Below, in pieces: positions 8,355 through 17,376 of a DNA stretch of 48,172 nt. The notes under the pieces are model-generated. The model was not told the DNA's origin and ran no database searches. It saw only the letters and a list, made by a program, of their open reading frames with translations. Both the position numbers and the translations under genes were made by a program. Source of the stretch: Bacteroidota bacterium. Lineage in GTDB: Bacteria; Bacteroidota; Bacteroidia; Bacteroidales; B18-G4. The stretch spans positions 1 through 48,172 of the forward strand of contig JAHJRE010000122.1 of the NCBI GenBank assembly GCA_018831055.1. Direction: 5' to 3'. Position 1 is the stretch's first letter, and each line of letters begins with the position of its first letter.

Positions 8355-8723
8355 ATGGAAAATACACAAGATCAAAACATGCTGATCCGGGAGATAGCCT
8401 CTCCTCTTTACAATGGAAAAGGATGGATGAAATTCCTCGGGATATTATCGATTATTTACGGGGTGTTTCTTGCATTAACTATTATTGGCATTCTGATCGC
8501 CTGGTTGCCGATCTGGCTGGGGATTCTGATTTACAATGCTGCTGTTTCCTGTGAAAATGCATACATGAACGGAGATAAGTACTCTTTGATGAAATCTATG
8601 CAGCAATTGCAAAATTATTTTGTTATTAACGGGGTACTTGCTTTAGTCGGAATAGTTTTCACAGCCATTGCACTCGGACTGGGATTGATCAGCACAATTT
8701 ACCAATATCTCAATTTTTACTAA
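8355..8723 (+). CDS. Small membrane protein, DUF5362-like
   Basis: A 122-residue protein with two long hydrophobic stretches. The first (about residues 27-62) includes FLGILSIIYGVFLALTIIG and IAWLPIWLGILIY; the second is near the C-terminus (INGVLALVGIVFTAIALGLG). A soluble segment with ENAYMNGDKYSLMKSMQQLQNYF lies between them. The motif set resembles DUF5362 membrane proteins common in Bacteroidota, for which I know no function. It is the only plus-strand gene in this region. It diverges from the MOSC-MogA gene with 88 bases between starts, and its stop abuts the stop of the TPR gene with no gap. Confidence 0.7.
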   Translation: MENTQDQNMLIREIASPLYNGKGWMKFLGILSIIYGVFLALTIIGILIAWLPIWLGILIYNAAVSCENAYMNGDKYSLMKSMQQLQNYFVINGVLALVGIVFTAIALGLGLISTIYQYLNFY

Positions 8724-10730
8724 TTACTTATAGCAGAACCGGCTGATGGCTTTATAGGCATCCTGTATACCCAGTTCACCTGCTTTGCTAAGATCGGCGC
8801 ATCCTTCCTGAAGCCGGCTCACATATATCTGCGTTAATCCACGGTTGTAATAAGCTTCCGCAAGCCTGGGATCTTTTTCATAGGCTGTCAGGAAATCCTT
8901 TATGGCTTTTTCAAACTCTTTCATGCCCAGATAAATGTTGCCTCTGTTATAATATGCGATACCAAGTCCGGGCCTTAGTTCGATCACTTTTTGAGCATCA
9001 TGCAAGGCTTTGGTTAAATCAGGTGATTCAGGTTCCTGATTCAATATCTGAGGATCGGCCTTTCCAAGACTTATGGTTACCTTGCTGCTGTACATGCCTT
9101 CAGAGAACCTCATCATCTCCAATTCATAGGCAACCAGGGAACGGTTCATAAAAGCAAGTTCATTCAGGGGATCCATTTCAATAACTTTACTATATGCTTC
9201 ATAAGCATCCCGGTAATTTCTGAGCATGCTGCTCACCATGCCTTTGAAAAAATAGGATTTTGTCGAAAAAGGATCGTAAATGACCAGGCTATCGCTCAGT
9301 CTGAGAAGCCTTTCAGAGTCATGGTCGCTCAAAGAAGGAACTTCTCCTCCAAAGACCACCGGAATGCTTTCCTTTTTTTTCAGTGTCAGGTCATATAGTT
9401 TCTCATACCGTTTACCGGATCGTGATAATTCTATGAACCGGTCTTCATCAGTCACCACAAAACACGACAAGAGGGGTGCCGGGACCAGAGATTTATCCAT
9501 CTGGGCAATTTTGCCTTCCTCCGACCGGGTTGTACGGAAATCTGCCTCAAACTGGATAATCTTATGGAAATACGATGAATCGGCGTATTTTTTAAATATA
9601 TCATCGCTGTTTTCCCCTGTCCCATGCAAGGCATTGATTATGTCCATCGCCTTTTCATAATCGGCTCTGGCTCCGGCATTATCACCGGCACTTCCCCGTG
9701 CTGCCGACCGGTTAATATAGGCACCGGCAAAATCAGGAAAGAGTTCAATGGCTTTGGTGTAATCCTCGATGGCTTCAGGATATCGTTTAAGCTGATGACG
9801 CGCGGCAGCACGATTATATAAAGTATATACGTTTCTTGGATTAAGCATCAGAACGCGGTCAAAATCCAGGATGGCCCCTTCAAGATCCTCCATGTCCGCC
9901 TTTAACAGAGCACGGTTGTAATAAGTCAGGGCATTGTAGGGATCCATTTCGATCACTTTATTGAAATCAGCCATAGCCCCTGTAGAATCGTGCAATTCCA
10001 GCTTAACCATTGCCCGGGTGAAGTAAGAATAAGGATCATTGGGATCCAAACGAATGGCTTGTTGAAAATCCTCCAGTGCACTCTCATATTCTTTAACCTC
10101 CAGCCTGATTAAGCCCCGCTTTATGTAAGCTCCCGTATTGAAATAATCAAGCTGTATGGCTTTATTACAATCCTTGATGGCACCTTCGTAATCTTTCAGC
10201 TGGTTTCTGGCAATGGCCCTGTTAAGATATGCTGTTGCATCACTTACATCATATTTAATGGCCTGGTCGAAATCATCCCTGGCGCTGATATAGCTCTTCA
10301 TATGAATTCTTGTTGCACCACGGCTTACATAAATTCCTGCGTTAAAAGGATCTATCTCCAAAGCCCTATTAAAATCCTGAAGTGCACTGTGATAGTTCTG
10401 CATCTGATCACGTGTAACTCCACGGTAATGATAGGCATGGGAATAAAGAGGGTGCATTTCTATGCTCCGGGTGAAATCACTCTCTGCACCCAGGTAATCA
10501 CCAAGGTTGTATTTGGCAATACCACGAAGAAAGTAAGGCTCAAATAAGTCAGGTTTGTATGTGATTACAACATTAAAGTTCTTCAGTGCATCCTGAAAAT
10601 TATTTTCCCTTAACGCATTTTCACCCAGGGTCATGAAATGCTTAATATTCACCTGGGCTGTGAGGTTGAAGGTCAACATCAACAGAATCAACACACTTAC
10701 TATTCTTTTACTTAAATTCACAACATTCAT
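8724..10730 (-). CDS. Exported tetratricopeptide-repeat protein
   Basis: A 668-residue protein with a signal peptide (VSVLILLMLTFNLTAQ, cleavage near residue 26), so periplasmic or outer-membrane associated. Most of it is TPR: about nine or ten tandem 34-residue units from residue 30 to about 365 (recurring cores such as AYYNRGLTQ, YTLYNRAAAR, GAYINRSAA and ALEDFQQAIRLDPNDPYS). A non-TPR segment follows (about residues 370-470), then at least three more TPR units to the end. TPR arrays act as protein-binding scaffolds; the partner is unknown. Its ATG overlaps the moaC stop as ATGA, so it is translationally coupled to molybdenum cofactor genes despite having no obvious link to them. No catalytic domain is seen. 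Confidence 0.88.
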   Translation of the reverse strand: MNVVNLSKRIVSVLILLMLTFNLTAQVNIKHFMTLGENALRENNFQDALKNFNVVITYKPDLFEPYFLRGIAKYNLGDYLGAESDFTRSIEMHPLYSHAYHYRGVTRDQMQNYHSALQDFNRALEIDPFNAGIYVSRGATRIHMKSYISARDDFDQAIKYDVSDATAYLNRAIARNQLKDYEGAIKDCNKAIQLDYFNTGAYIKRGLIRLEVKEYESALEDFQQAIRLDPNDPYSYFTRAMVKLELHDSTGAMADFNKVIEMDPYNALTYYNRALLKADMEDLEGAILDFDRVLMLNPRNVYTLYNRAAARHQLKRYPEAIEDYTKAIELFPDFAGAYINRSAARGSAGDNAGARADYEKAMDIINALHGTGENSDDIFKKYADSSYFHKIIQFEADFRTTRSEEGKIAQMDKSLVPAPLLSCFVVTDEDRFIELSRSGKRYEKLYDLTLKKKESIPVVFGGEVPSLSDHDSERLLRLSDSLVIYDPFSTKSYFFKGMVSSMLRNYRDAYEAYSKVIEMDPLNELAFMNRSLVAYELEMMRFSEGMYSSKVTISLGKADPQILNQEPESPDLTKALHDAQKVIELRPGLGIAYYNRGNIYLGMKEFEKAIKDFLTAYEKDPRLAEAYYNRGLTQIYVSRLQEGCADLSKAGELGIQDAYKAISRFCYK

Positions 10731-11179
10731 AAATCCTTCTTGATCTTTTCTACAAGTCTCACATCCTCGATCACCATTGCCTTATCGACCGCCTTACACA
10801 TGTCATATACCGTTAGCAGGGCAACCTGAACGGCCGTTAGCGCTTCCATCTCAACGCCTGTGGGACCGGTACATTTAACCTCGCTGTTTATCCTTATCCC
10901 TCCCTCTTCCTGGATAGCTTTAACGGAGATTCCTGTTAAGGACAAAGGATGACAAAGTGGAATGAGGGTGCTTGTCATCTTTGCTCCTGAAATCCCTGCA
11001 AATTCAGCAATAGCTAAGACATCACCCTTTTTTATGCTGTTTTCCCGGACCAGGCGCATGGCTTCCGTGCTTAACCGGATGAAACCGGTTGCCCTGGCAA
11101 TCCGATGCTGTTGTGACTTATTGCTTACATCCACCATCCTTGCTTTGCCTTGTTCATCCGTATGACTTAATTCTCCCAT
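10727..11179 (-). CDS. moaC: Cyclic pyranopterin monophosphate synthase MoaC
   Basis: A 150-residue cytoplasmic enzyme that converts 3',8-cyclo-dihydro-GTP, made by MoaA, to cyclic pyranopterin monophosphate in molybdenum cofactor synthesis. Family motifs are clear: KGDVLAIAEFAGISGAKMTS, LIPLCHPL, CTGPTGVEMEALTAV and YDMCKAVDK, containing the usual catalytic lysine/aspartate and histidine positions. Length is normal. It lies 57 bases downstream of moaA on the same strand, and its stop overlaps the start of the TPR gene. Confidence 0.96.
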   Translation of the reverse strand: MGELSHTDEQGKARMVDVSNKSQQHRIARATGFIRLSTEAMRLVRENSIKKGDVLAIAEFAGISGAKMTSTLIPLCHPLSLTGISVKAIQEEGGIRINSEVKCTGPTGVEMEALTAVQVALLTVYDMCKAVDKAMVIEDVRLVEKIKKDL

Positions 11180-11236
11180 TGATTATCTATTGATAGGATA
11201 AAAATAATCATTTTCCGGTTCAAAGCGTGTAACCAT

Positions 11237-12037
11237 TTATCCACCTATATTATAAAACCTTCCCGTATGGTTTTCCGAGCCGCATCGGGGTTTATTCTTC
11301 AAAGCTTCCAGGATGGCTTTTTCGGCTCCCAATTCCCTGACATTGTATGCCAAATCGTTAAACAAACAGGGTTGAATCATCCCGTTAGCAGTAAGCCGCA
11401 AACGGTTGCATTTTGCACAATTGCCGCCTTCACCGCCAATAACCTTGGAGAAATAACCTCCACTGAGGCTCATCTGGCGAATGTATCTAACCTGTAATCC
11501 TTTGGTAGCAGCGTATTCCGCTACCATCCGGGCATCTTCCTCAAATGGTGATTGCCTTATCACACAATTGAGTTTTACCGGAGCAAGACCAGCTTCCAAT
11601 GCAGCATTAATTCCATCCAAAACTGCGTACAGGTCACCTCCACGGGTTATCTGGCGGTATTTTTCAGGGTCTGTAGTATCCAGACTGACATTCACCCTGT
11701 GCAGTCCAGCCCTTTTTAATGACAAAGCAAATTCACGCAGAAGTATCCCATTGGTCGTCATCCCGAAATCTTTCAGTCCTTTCAGCGCAGCAATCTTTTC
11801 TATCAGATAAACTATATTTCTTCTCACCAAGGGTTCACCTCCTGTAATACGGACCTTGTCAACACCCAAACGAACAGCCACTGTAACAACCTCCAGGATT
11901 TCATCATACGTAAGGATGGATTCGTGGGATAGCAAACGTATCCCTTCTGCAGGCATGCAATAGACACAACGCAGGTTACACCGGTCGGTGACCGAAATCC
12001 GGAGATAGTTTATTTTCCTGTTAAAGCTGTCGAACAT
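11237..12037 (-). CDS. moaA: GTP 3',8-cyclase MoaA, internally shortened
   Basis: A 266-residue radical SAM enzyme that cyclises GTP at the first step of molybdenum cofactor synthesis. The N-terminal iron-sulfur cluster motif C20xxxC24xxC27 (TDRCNLRCVYC), the SAM-binding GGEP, the C-terminal cluster motif C207xxC210x13C224 (NCAKCNRLRL...QPCLF) with its GTP-contacting arginines, and the C-terminal Gly-Gly (FYNIGG) are all present. MoaA proteins are usually about 320-340 residues. Here only about 16 residues separate VRYIRQM from the C-terminal cysteine motif, where the family normally has nearly 70, so roughly 50 residues are missing in frame. The start overlaps the moeA end by 17 bases, consistent with coupling. 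All known catalytic motifs are kept, so I expect it to be active, but the shortening is unusual. Confidence 0.9.
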   Translation of the reverse strand: MFDSFNRKINYLRISVTDRCNLRCVYCMPAEGIRLLSHESILTYDEILEVVTVAVRLGVDKVRITGGEPLVRRNIVYLIEKIAALKGLKDFGMTTNGILLREFALSLKRAGLHRVNVSLDTTDPEKYRQITRGGDLYAVLDGINAALEAGLAPVKLNCVIRQSPFEEDARMVAEYAATKGLQVRYIRQMSLSGGYFSKVIGGEGGNCAKCNRLRLTANGMIQPCLFNDLAYNVRELGAEKAILEALKNKPRCGSENHTGRFYNIGG

Positions 12038-13196
12038 GAACTCTGGCGCCTTCTTTCAATATAGTTTCTCCGATGGGTATAGCAATCATACCATCAGCAC
12101 TGCTTAATGAATGGATATGTCCGGATCCGTGATATTCGAGAGGAATAACAAAGCCTTCCCGGTTGATGGACACAGGTATCCACGACATACGGTCGGATCT
12201 TTTCCTCTGATAGGTAACCCCCATAGGTAATATCAACCTCTTATCATTCTCTTTCATACCCATCATTCTTCGTATCATCGGTTTGACGAAAATGTTGAAT
12301 GTATTGTAGGAGGAAACAGGATTACCGGGCAGGCCAAAAATTCTTTTGTCGCCAAGGTGCCCGAATACAGTTGGTTTACCGGGCTGCATGGCTACTGTCT
12401 CAAAAATGATCCTGATACCTAGTTTTCTGAATACTTTGGGAATAAAATCAAAATCACCCATAGATACACCCCCGGTAAGCAAAACCACCTGATTCTCATG
12501 GATTGCTTTATCAAGTATCCTGTAACTTTCATCCTCAGTATCGGGTGCAATACCATAATAATAAGGCTCTGCACCAGATAGTTTCGCCTGTGCCAGAAGC
12601 TGCCATGAATTGCTGTTCCGTATCTGTGATGGACCGGGCTTTTCATCAGGTTCCACCAATTCATCTCCTGTGGAGATAATTCCAATTTTCGGCTTCACGG
12701 CTACCCTGGGTTTTGTGCAGCCAACCGAAGCCATCACTGCAATATGTGGCGGTTGCACCCATGTTCCGGCCGTTAATACTATATCACCTTCCCTGACATC
12801 TTCACCGAGCCTGGAAATATTGGTCTTAACCTTATCTGCTAAAATACGGATACTATCTCTTCCTGCAGGTTCTGTATCTTCAACCGGGACTACTGCATCC
12901 GCACCCTGAGGTATCATTGCTCCGGTCATGATCTTCGAACACTGACCTTCTCCAATCGCCTTTTCAGGAACCTTACCCGCAGGAATTGTTTCCCGGATTA
13001 ACAACTCTTTATCCATGTCGCTCATCCTGAAAGCAAATCCATCCATCGCGGATTTATCAAATGGCGGCATATTCAAATCTGATGTTACGGGGGCAGCAAG
13101 CACACGGCCTATAGATTCCATGAAAGGAATCTCCTCGGAAGGGAGGACAGGCACATTTTCCAGTACCAATGCAAGGGCTTCTTCAAATAATATCAT
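12021..13196 (-). CDS. moeA: Molybdopterin molybdenumtransferase MoeA
   Basis: A 391-residue cytoplasmic enzyme that inserts molybdate into adenylated molybdopterin. Visible motifs are DKSAMDGFAF near residue 48, the substrate-site text GGVSMGDFDFIPKV in the MogA-like central domain, and MQPGKPTVFG and GLPGNPVSS. A C-terminal beta domain ends at HVRQL. Length is typical. It is the first gene of moeA-moaA-moaC-TPR, preceded by a TACCTTTG promoter element, and its end overlaps moaA. Its MogA-type partner domain is encoded in the MOSC-MogA fusion about 4 kb away. Confidence 0.95.
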   Translation of the reverse strand: MILFEEALALVLENVPVLPSEEIPFMESIGRVLAAPVTSDLNMPPFDKSAMDGFAFRMSDMDKELLIRETIPAGKVPEKAIGEGQCSKIMTGAMIPQGADAVVPVEDTEPAGRDSIRILADKVKTNISRLGEDVREGDIVLTAGTWVQPPHIAVMASVGCTKPRVAVKPKIGIISTGDELVEPDEKPGPSQIRNSNSWQLLAQAKLSGAEPYYYGIAPDTEDESYRILDKAIHENQVVLLTGGVSMGDFDFIPKVFRKLGIRIIFETVAMQPGKPTVFGHLGDKRIFGLPGNPVSSYNTFNIFVKPMIRRMMGMKENDKRLILPMGVTYQRKRSDRMSWIPVSINREGFVIPLEYHGSGHIHSLSSADGMIAIPIGETILKEGARVHVRQL

Positions 13197-13229
13197 GACA
13201 AACCAACGGGAATAATGTCAATTATTGCA

Positions 13230-13237
13230 CAAAGGTA
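13230..13237 (-). promoter_or_regulatory. -7 promoter element TACCTTTG for moeA-moaA-moaC-TPR
   Basis: The minus strand reads TACCTTTG 33 bases before the moeA start. A TTTG (plus-strand CAAA at 13260-13263) lies 22 bases further upstream and could be the -33 box, making this one of the better-formed promoters in the window. That -33 box falls inside the 3' end of the preceding carboxyltransferase gene. Confidence 0.55.
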
Positions 13238-13253
13238 GGGTAAACAATCTCGT

Positions 13254-15143
13254 TTAGCGCAAATTTGCAATACGTTGATCTCCGATTTTCCGGAAATCAC
13301 GGATTCGGCCTTTGCATGCTCTGATGGTTGGATATTTCAGATCATAGAAAACATCCATATAAAATGAAAGAGTTTCTTTCAGCTCGCGGCGATGAACCAG
13401 GTGTTGTATTTTTCCTGTTTCGTATAGCTTATCGGTAGTAACAATATTCCTGTCAACATCAAATCCTGCGCCCATAACTACCCTGGGCCCTGCAAATTCA
13501 ACCAGAGCACCCTTTTCACCAATGATGATATCCCCCTGTGTAACATAACTGGCGTAAGCACCCCCCGTCGTCGGCCCGGGTATAACAGATATGTACAGAA
13601 GGCCTTCATTTTTCAGATCCAAAAGTGCCATGTTCATTTTAGCCATCTGGGCGAGTGACATAGGCCCTTCGTTCATCCTGGCCCCACCCGATGAACAAAT
13701 AGAAATAAAAGGATGACGGTATTTAACGGCAAAATCCACAGCCCTCTTGAATTTCTCCCCAAAAACAGCCCCAAATGAACCTCCAAAAAACTTTAAGTCG
13801 GTGATAACAAGCACAACCTGACGGCCATTGATCTGGGCAGTACCGGTGACCAATCCTTCCGTTGAAAAGGTTGTGCCCTTCAGTTTCTCCAATGATGATT
13901 TATATTGTCCAAAGTAATAGCGCTCCTTTCCAATAAGTTTTTCCAGGGTCAAATGGCCTTCAATCTCGTGGAAAGTATCGCGATCGCATATTTTCTCGAT
14001 TTGCTCCTCAACAGCTAAATATTCTCCTTTACCGCATTTGGGACAAGCATAAAAATTCGCTATGTAATCTTCAACAGGAATAAATCCACACCCACCGGCT
14101 ACACGAAAAACATTCATATCCGGATCCCATTCCTTTTGACAATGATAAACTTCCGTCCCTTTTATCCCTTCTTTTTCAAGGTGAGCTTTGATCAGGAACA
14201 TTGTATGGAAATCCTCCCTGTCAATATCTATAGTATTGATCTTTGCATGATCAATCGTTTTTATCTTTCTCTTGGCAAGCTTATCAAGCGTATCATTGAA
14301 AATCCCGTAGTGTAACACTTTATTCCTTCTTTCCTCAAGCAACTTCGGGATGACCTTGGTTTTCACTGAACGTTTTTTGCTTTTCGATGAGGTAAGCCAT
14401 TCATTTAGTGTTTCTGATAAAGCTTCTTTGATTGTACCGATAGTAAAATTATAATCGGTATGTGCACCTTCCGGCGGTTCCGGCAGGATTTCATCAATCA
14501 TACCGATTTCTTTAATATGAACAGCACCCGGTCTCAACACTTCCAGTGAATCTTTGAGAGTGCCCTCCAAATCTTCTCCCGCTGCAAGCCTTTTATGGAA
14601 AATGATACGACTGCAACTCTCCGGGGCAATTACCGAATACAAAGCATTCTCGAGCATATAACCTTTATCGGCCACCTGCAGTGCCAGGGCACCTCCGCTA
14701 CCTCCTTCACCAATTACAAAAGAAACAGTAGGTACGGCGATCTGGCAATACCGGCTGATGCAATCTGAAATTAAAAAGGATTGCCCTCCCAGTTCCGAGT
14801 TCATCGAAGAATCACCCCCAAAAGTATCTATGAAAGAAATTACAGGAAGCTTTTCTTTTTCAGCAACATCAAGCATTTCAAGCGCATAGCCATAGCCTGT
14901 GGCCGTCATCATCCCGGTAGCCCTGCTTTCTTTCCCTAATCTCTTCTTTTCCTGGCCAAGCAGCATACATTTTATGCCATCAAATACTCCCAACGCCGCA
15001 ATAAGCGTCGGATCAGGTGAATCCATGTAGTGAAGATCACTGAAAACTCCTTCAATGATATCAGAACTTCGAATTCTTTCCGGATGTCTTACCAGATCAT
15101 ACCTTTCTTTGTAATTACGGGAAGGAACTATATCTTTTTTCAT
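13254..15143 (-). CDS. Single-chain acetyl-CoA carboxylase carboxyltransferase, AccA-AccD fusion
   Basis: A 629-residue protein combining both halves of the carboxyltransferase that moves the carboxyl group from biotin to acetyl-CoA for fatty acid synthesis. Residues to about 245 resemble the alpha subunit (ATGYGYALEMLDVAEK, FIDTFGGDSSM, GEGGSGGALAL, YSVIAPESCSRI). Residues from about 330 resemble the beta subunit (GLVTGTAQINGRQVVLVITD, SICSSGGARMNEG, SVIPGPTTGGAYAS, GDIIIGEKGALVEFAGPRV). A charged linker lies between. The order is alpha then beta, and the total matches the sum of typical separate subunits. The zinc ribbon of the beta half is incomplete: C352 and C367/C370 are present, but the partner of C352 is alanine; C335 may substitute. 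It follows ppk by 82 bases on the same strand. A related acyl-CoA substrate is possible. Confidence 0.82.
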   Translation of the reverse strand: MKKDIVPSRNYKERYDLVRHPERIRSSDIIEGVFSDLHYMDSPDPTLIAALGVFDGIKCMLLGQEKKRLGKESRATGMMTATGYGYALEMLDVAEKEKLPVISFIDTFGGDSSMNSELGGQSFLISDCISRYCQIAVPTVSFVIGEGGSGGALALQVADKGYMLENALYSVIAPESCSRIIFHKRLAAGEDLEGTLKDSLEVLRPGAVHIKEIGMIDEILPEPPEGAHTDYNFTIGTIKEALSETLNEWLTSSKSKKRSVKTKVIPKLLEERRNKVLHYGIFNDTLDKLAKRKIKTIDHAKINTIDIDREDFHTMFLIKAHLEKEGIKGTEVYHCQKEWDPDMNVFRVAGGCGFIPVEDYIANFYACPKCGKGEYLAVEEQIEKICDRDTFHEIEGHLTLEKLIGKERYYFGQYKSSLEKLKGTTFSTEGLVTGTAQINGRQVVLVITDLKFFGGSFGAVFGEKFKRAVDFAVKYRHPFISICSSGGARMNEGPMSLAQMAKMNMALLDLKNEGLLYISVIPGPTTGGAYASYVTQGDIIIGEKGALVEFAGPRVVMGAGFDVDRNIVTTDKLYETGKIQHLVHRRELKETLSFYMDVFYDLKYPTIRACKGRIRDFRKIGDQRIANLR

Positions 15144-15225
15144 TGTTTTCCAATTAGTTAAAATCAGTTTGCATGATTAACGGATTCCAGGAAACCAAAA
15201 ATGCGCAGCAAGATAATAAATATCA

Positions 15226-17283
15226 TCAAACCTTCTTCAGCTTTTTATTGAAGTAATCATATATCTCAAACTGTGATCTGTGTTGTTTCTTTCCATTACC
15301 CTTTTTATATTGGTTCAGGTTATCTTGTCCAAGATACCGTGCCTTGGTATTATCGCGAAGCTGGATCTGGAGCATATCCATTAATTCCTGCTTTATACCC
15401 GGATCAGTAATAGGACAGGCAATTTCCACTCTATGATCGAAATTTCGGGGCATCCAGTCGGCCGAAGCAATATAATACCGGTTATCGCCATTATTACAAA
15501 ATACATAAACTCTGGAGTGCTCGAGGAACTTATCTACAATACTGATGGCTTCAATATTTTCGCTTAATCCCGGAACCCCTGGCACCAGAATGCAAATCCC
15601 CCTCACAATCATTTTTATTTTTACCCCTGCCTCACTGGCTTCATAAAGCTTCCGGGTGATTTTCGTGTCTGAAAGACTGTTCATCTTCAGGATGGCCCAG
15701 GATTCCAGTCCAGCTTTGGCATTTTCTATTTCATTATCCAGCATTTTCATAAAGAAACTGCGGATATAGAAGGGTGCTACAATAAGGGTACTGAAAGTGG
15801 GCATAATAAACTTCGACTCAAAAAGATGAAAGACTTTGTTCACTTCCAAGGTGATCTGCTGGTTACCGGTAAGAAGGCTATCGTCGGCGTAAACTTTTGC
15901 AGTTGATTCGTTGAAATTTCCGGTACTGATGTTGGCATAGTAAACATTGACACCATCTTCCTTTCTGCGAATCAGGATCAGCTTGCTGTGAACCTTAAAA
16001 CCCGGGATGGTCTGAATCACTTTCACTCCTTCTTCCTGTAACTTTTGTGTCCAGTAAATATTGGCTTCCTCATCAAAGCGGGCCTGTAACTCCATAAAGA
16101 CCGTTACTTCCTTGCCGTTCCTGGATGCATTAATAAGTGCATTCATTACACTTGAATCCCTGGCTGCCCGGTAAAATGTCATTTTTATTGCTCTTACCAG
16201 CGGATCAATGGATGCTTCGCGTAAAAGATCAATAATATACTGGAACGACTGATAGGGATAGTGAAGCATAATATCCTTTTCCCGGATGGTTTCTATGATA
16301 CTCCGGTTGGGAGGCAATCCGGGATGTGGCAATGGCGGAGACGGCGGATAACGGAGATCTTTCCTGCCAATGATAGGGAAAGCCATGAAATCCTTGAAGT
16401 TATGATAGCGGCCACCTGCCCGTAAATGATCCTTCTTGGTGATGTTGAATTTCTTCATCACTTTTCTCAGGAAAGCTTCCGGCATCCTCTTGTCATATAC
16501 AAAACGAACCGGCTGTCCTTTCTTCCGCTGCTTAACGCTTTCACCGATTATCTCCAGGAAACTTTTCGATACGTCGTTGTCTATATCCAGCTCTGCATCG
16601 CGGGTAAACTTTATGGTATATGCTTCAAACAGATCAAATCCAAAGACGGAAAACACATCATTAAGGCAATAGCGGATCACATCATCCAATAGAATAAGAA
16701 ATTTTTTCCCGTCATCATCCGGTAATTGCAGAAAACGGGAAACTACATTAATAGGCAGACTAACCAGGGCAAATTCACATTTAGCCTTATCGGTCGATTT
16801 ACGAAGAGATACCGCTAAATGAATCGTATCATCCTTTAAATTGGAAGCATCCCTGATACTGTCCAGCATCAGCGGAAATAGATAAGGACGTACCTTTTCC
16901 CTGAAATAATTTCGGACTATCTCTCCCTGTAAAGGGTTTAACTGCTTTTCATTCAGTAAAATAATGTCATTTTCATGAAACAATCGCACTAAATTTTCAT
17001 AGGCAGCAGTAAACTTCCCCTCCTGTTTCTCCACGATTTCGTTAATTCTTTCTAGGGTATTGGCTGTCTGGCTGATATCAATCCCTTTTATCTCCTCTAT
17101 ATTCAAAAGCCTTCTTAAAGTAGCCACCCGAACCCTGAAAAACTCATCACGATTGTTCGAATAAATACCTAAAAACTTCATCCTCTCAATAAGCGGGGTT
17201 GACTCATCCATCGCTTCCTGAAGCACACGCTCGTTGAAATCCAGCCAGCTTCTTTCCCTGTTAACCATCAAAGGAGCTTCCAT
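15226..17283 (-). CDS. ppk: Polyphosphate kinase 1
   Basis: A 685-residue enzyme that polymerises the terminal phosphate of ATP into inorganic polyphosphate, and the reverse. It has the N-terminal domain (RERSWLDFNERVLQEA), the head domain, and two phospholipase-D-like catalytic domains. The autophosphorylated histidine is H432 in FKVHSKLILI; the second essential histidine is H589 in EHSRVYVF. Other family text includes HYPYQSF, ISTGNFNE and ADWMPRNFDHRVEIA. Length and histidine positions match the E. coli enzyme closely. A TACCTTTG element lies 18 bases upstream. A SixA-like phosphohistidine phosphatase gene precedes it on the same strand. Confidence 0.96.
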   Translation of the reverse strand: MEAPLMVNRERSWLDFNERVLQEAMDESTPLIERMKFLGIYSNNRDEFFRVRVATLRRLLNIEEIKGIDISQTANTLERINEIVEKQEGKFTAAYENLVRLFHENDIILLNEKQLNPLQGEIVRNYFREKVRPYLFPLMLDSIRDASNLKDDTIHLAVSLRKSTDKAKCEFALVSLPINVVSRFLQLPDDDGKKFLILLDDVIRYCLNDVFSVFGFDLFEAYTIKFTRDAELDIDNDVSKSFLEIIGESVKQRKKGQPVRFVYDKRMPEAFLRKVMKKFNITKKDHLRAGGRYHNFKDFMAFPIIGRKDLRYPPSPPLPHPGLPPNRSIIETIREKDIMLHYPYQSFQYIIDLLREASIDPLVRAIKMTFYRAARDSSVMNALINASRNGKEVTVFMELQARFDEEANIYWTQKLQEEGVKVIQTIPGFKVHSKLILIRRKEDGVNVYYANISTGNFNESTAKVYADDSLLTGNQQITLEVNKVFHLFESKFIMPTFSTLIVAPFYIRSFFMKMLDNEIENAKAGLESWAILKMNSLSDTKITRKLYEASEAGVKIKMIVRGICILVPGVPGLSENIEAISIVDKFLEHSRVYVFCNNGDNRYYIASADWMPRNFDHRVEIACPITDPGIKQELMDMLQIQLRDNTKARYLGQDNLNQYKKGNGKKQHRSQFEIYDYFNKKLKKV

Positions 17284-17300
17284 ACCTGTAATTTATTGAA

Positions 17301-17308
17301 CAAAGGTA
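17301..17308 (-). promoter_or_regulatory. -7 promoter element TACCTTTG for ppk
   Basis: The minus strand reads TACCTTTG 18 bases before the ppk start, predicting a leader of about 10 bases. The -33 region is poorly matched. Confidence 0.5.
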
Positions 17309-17376
17309 AAAGAAAGTTTTCGAACACGAATAATCAGATTTATCATTCAAAAATGAAATCTAACAGACGATCCTTA

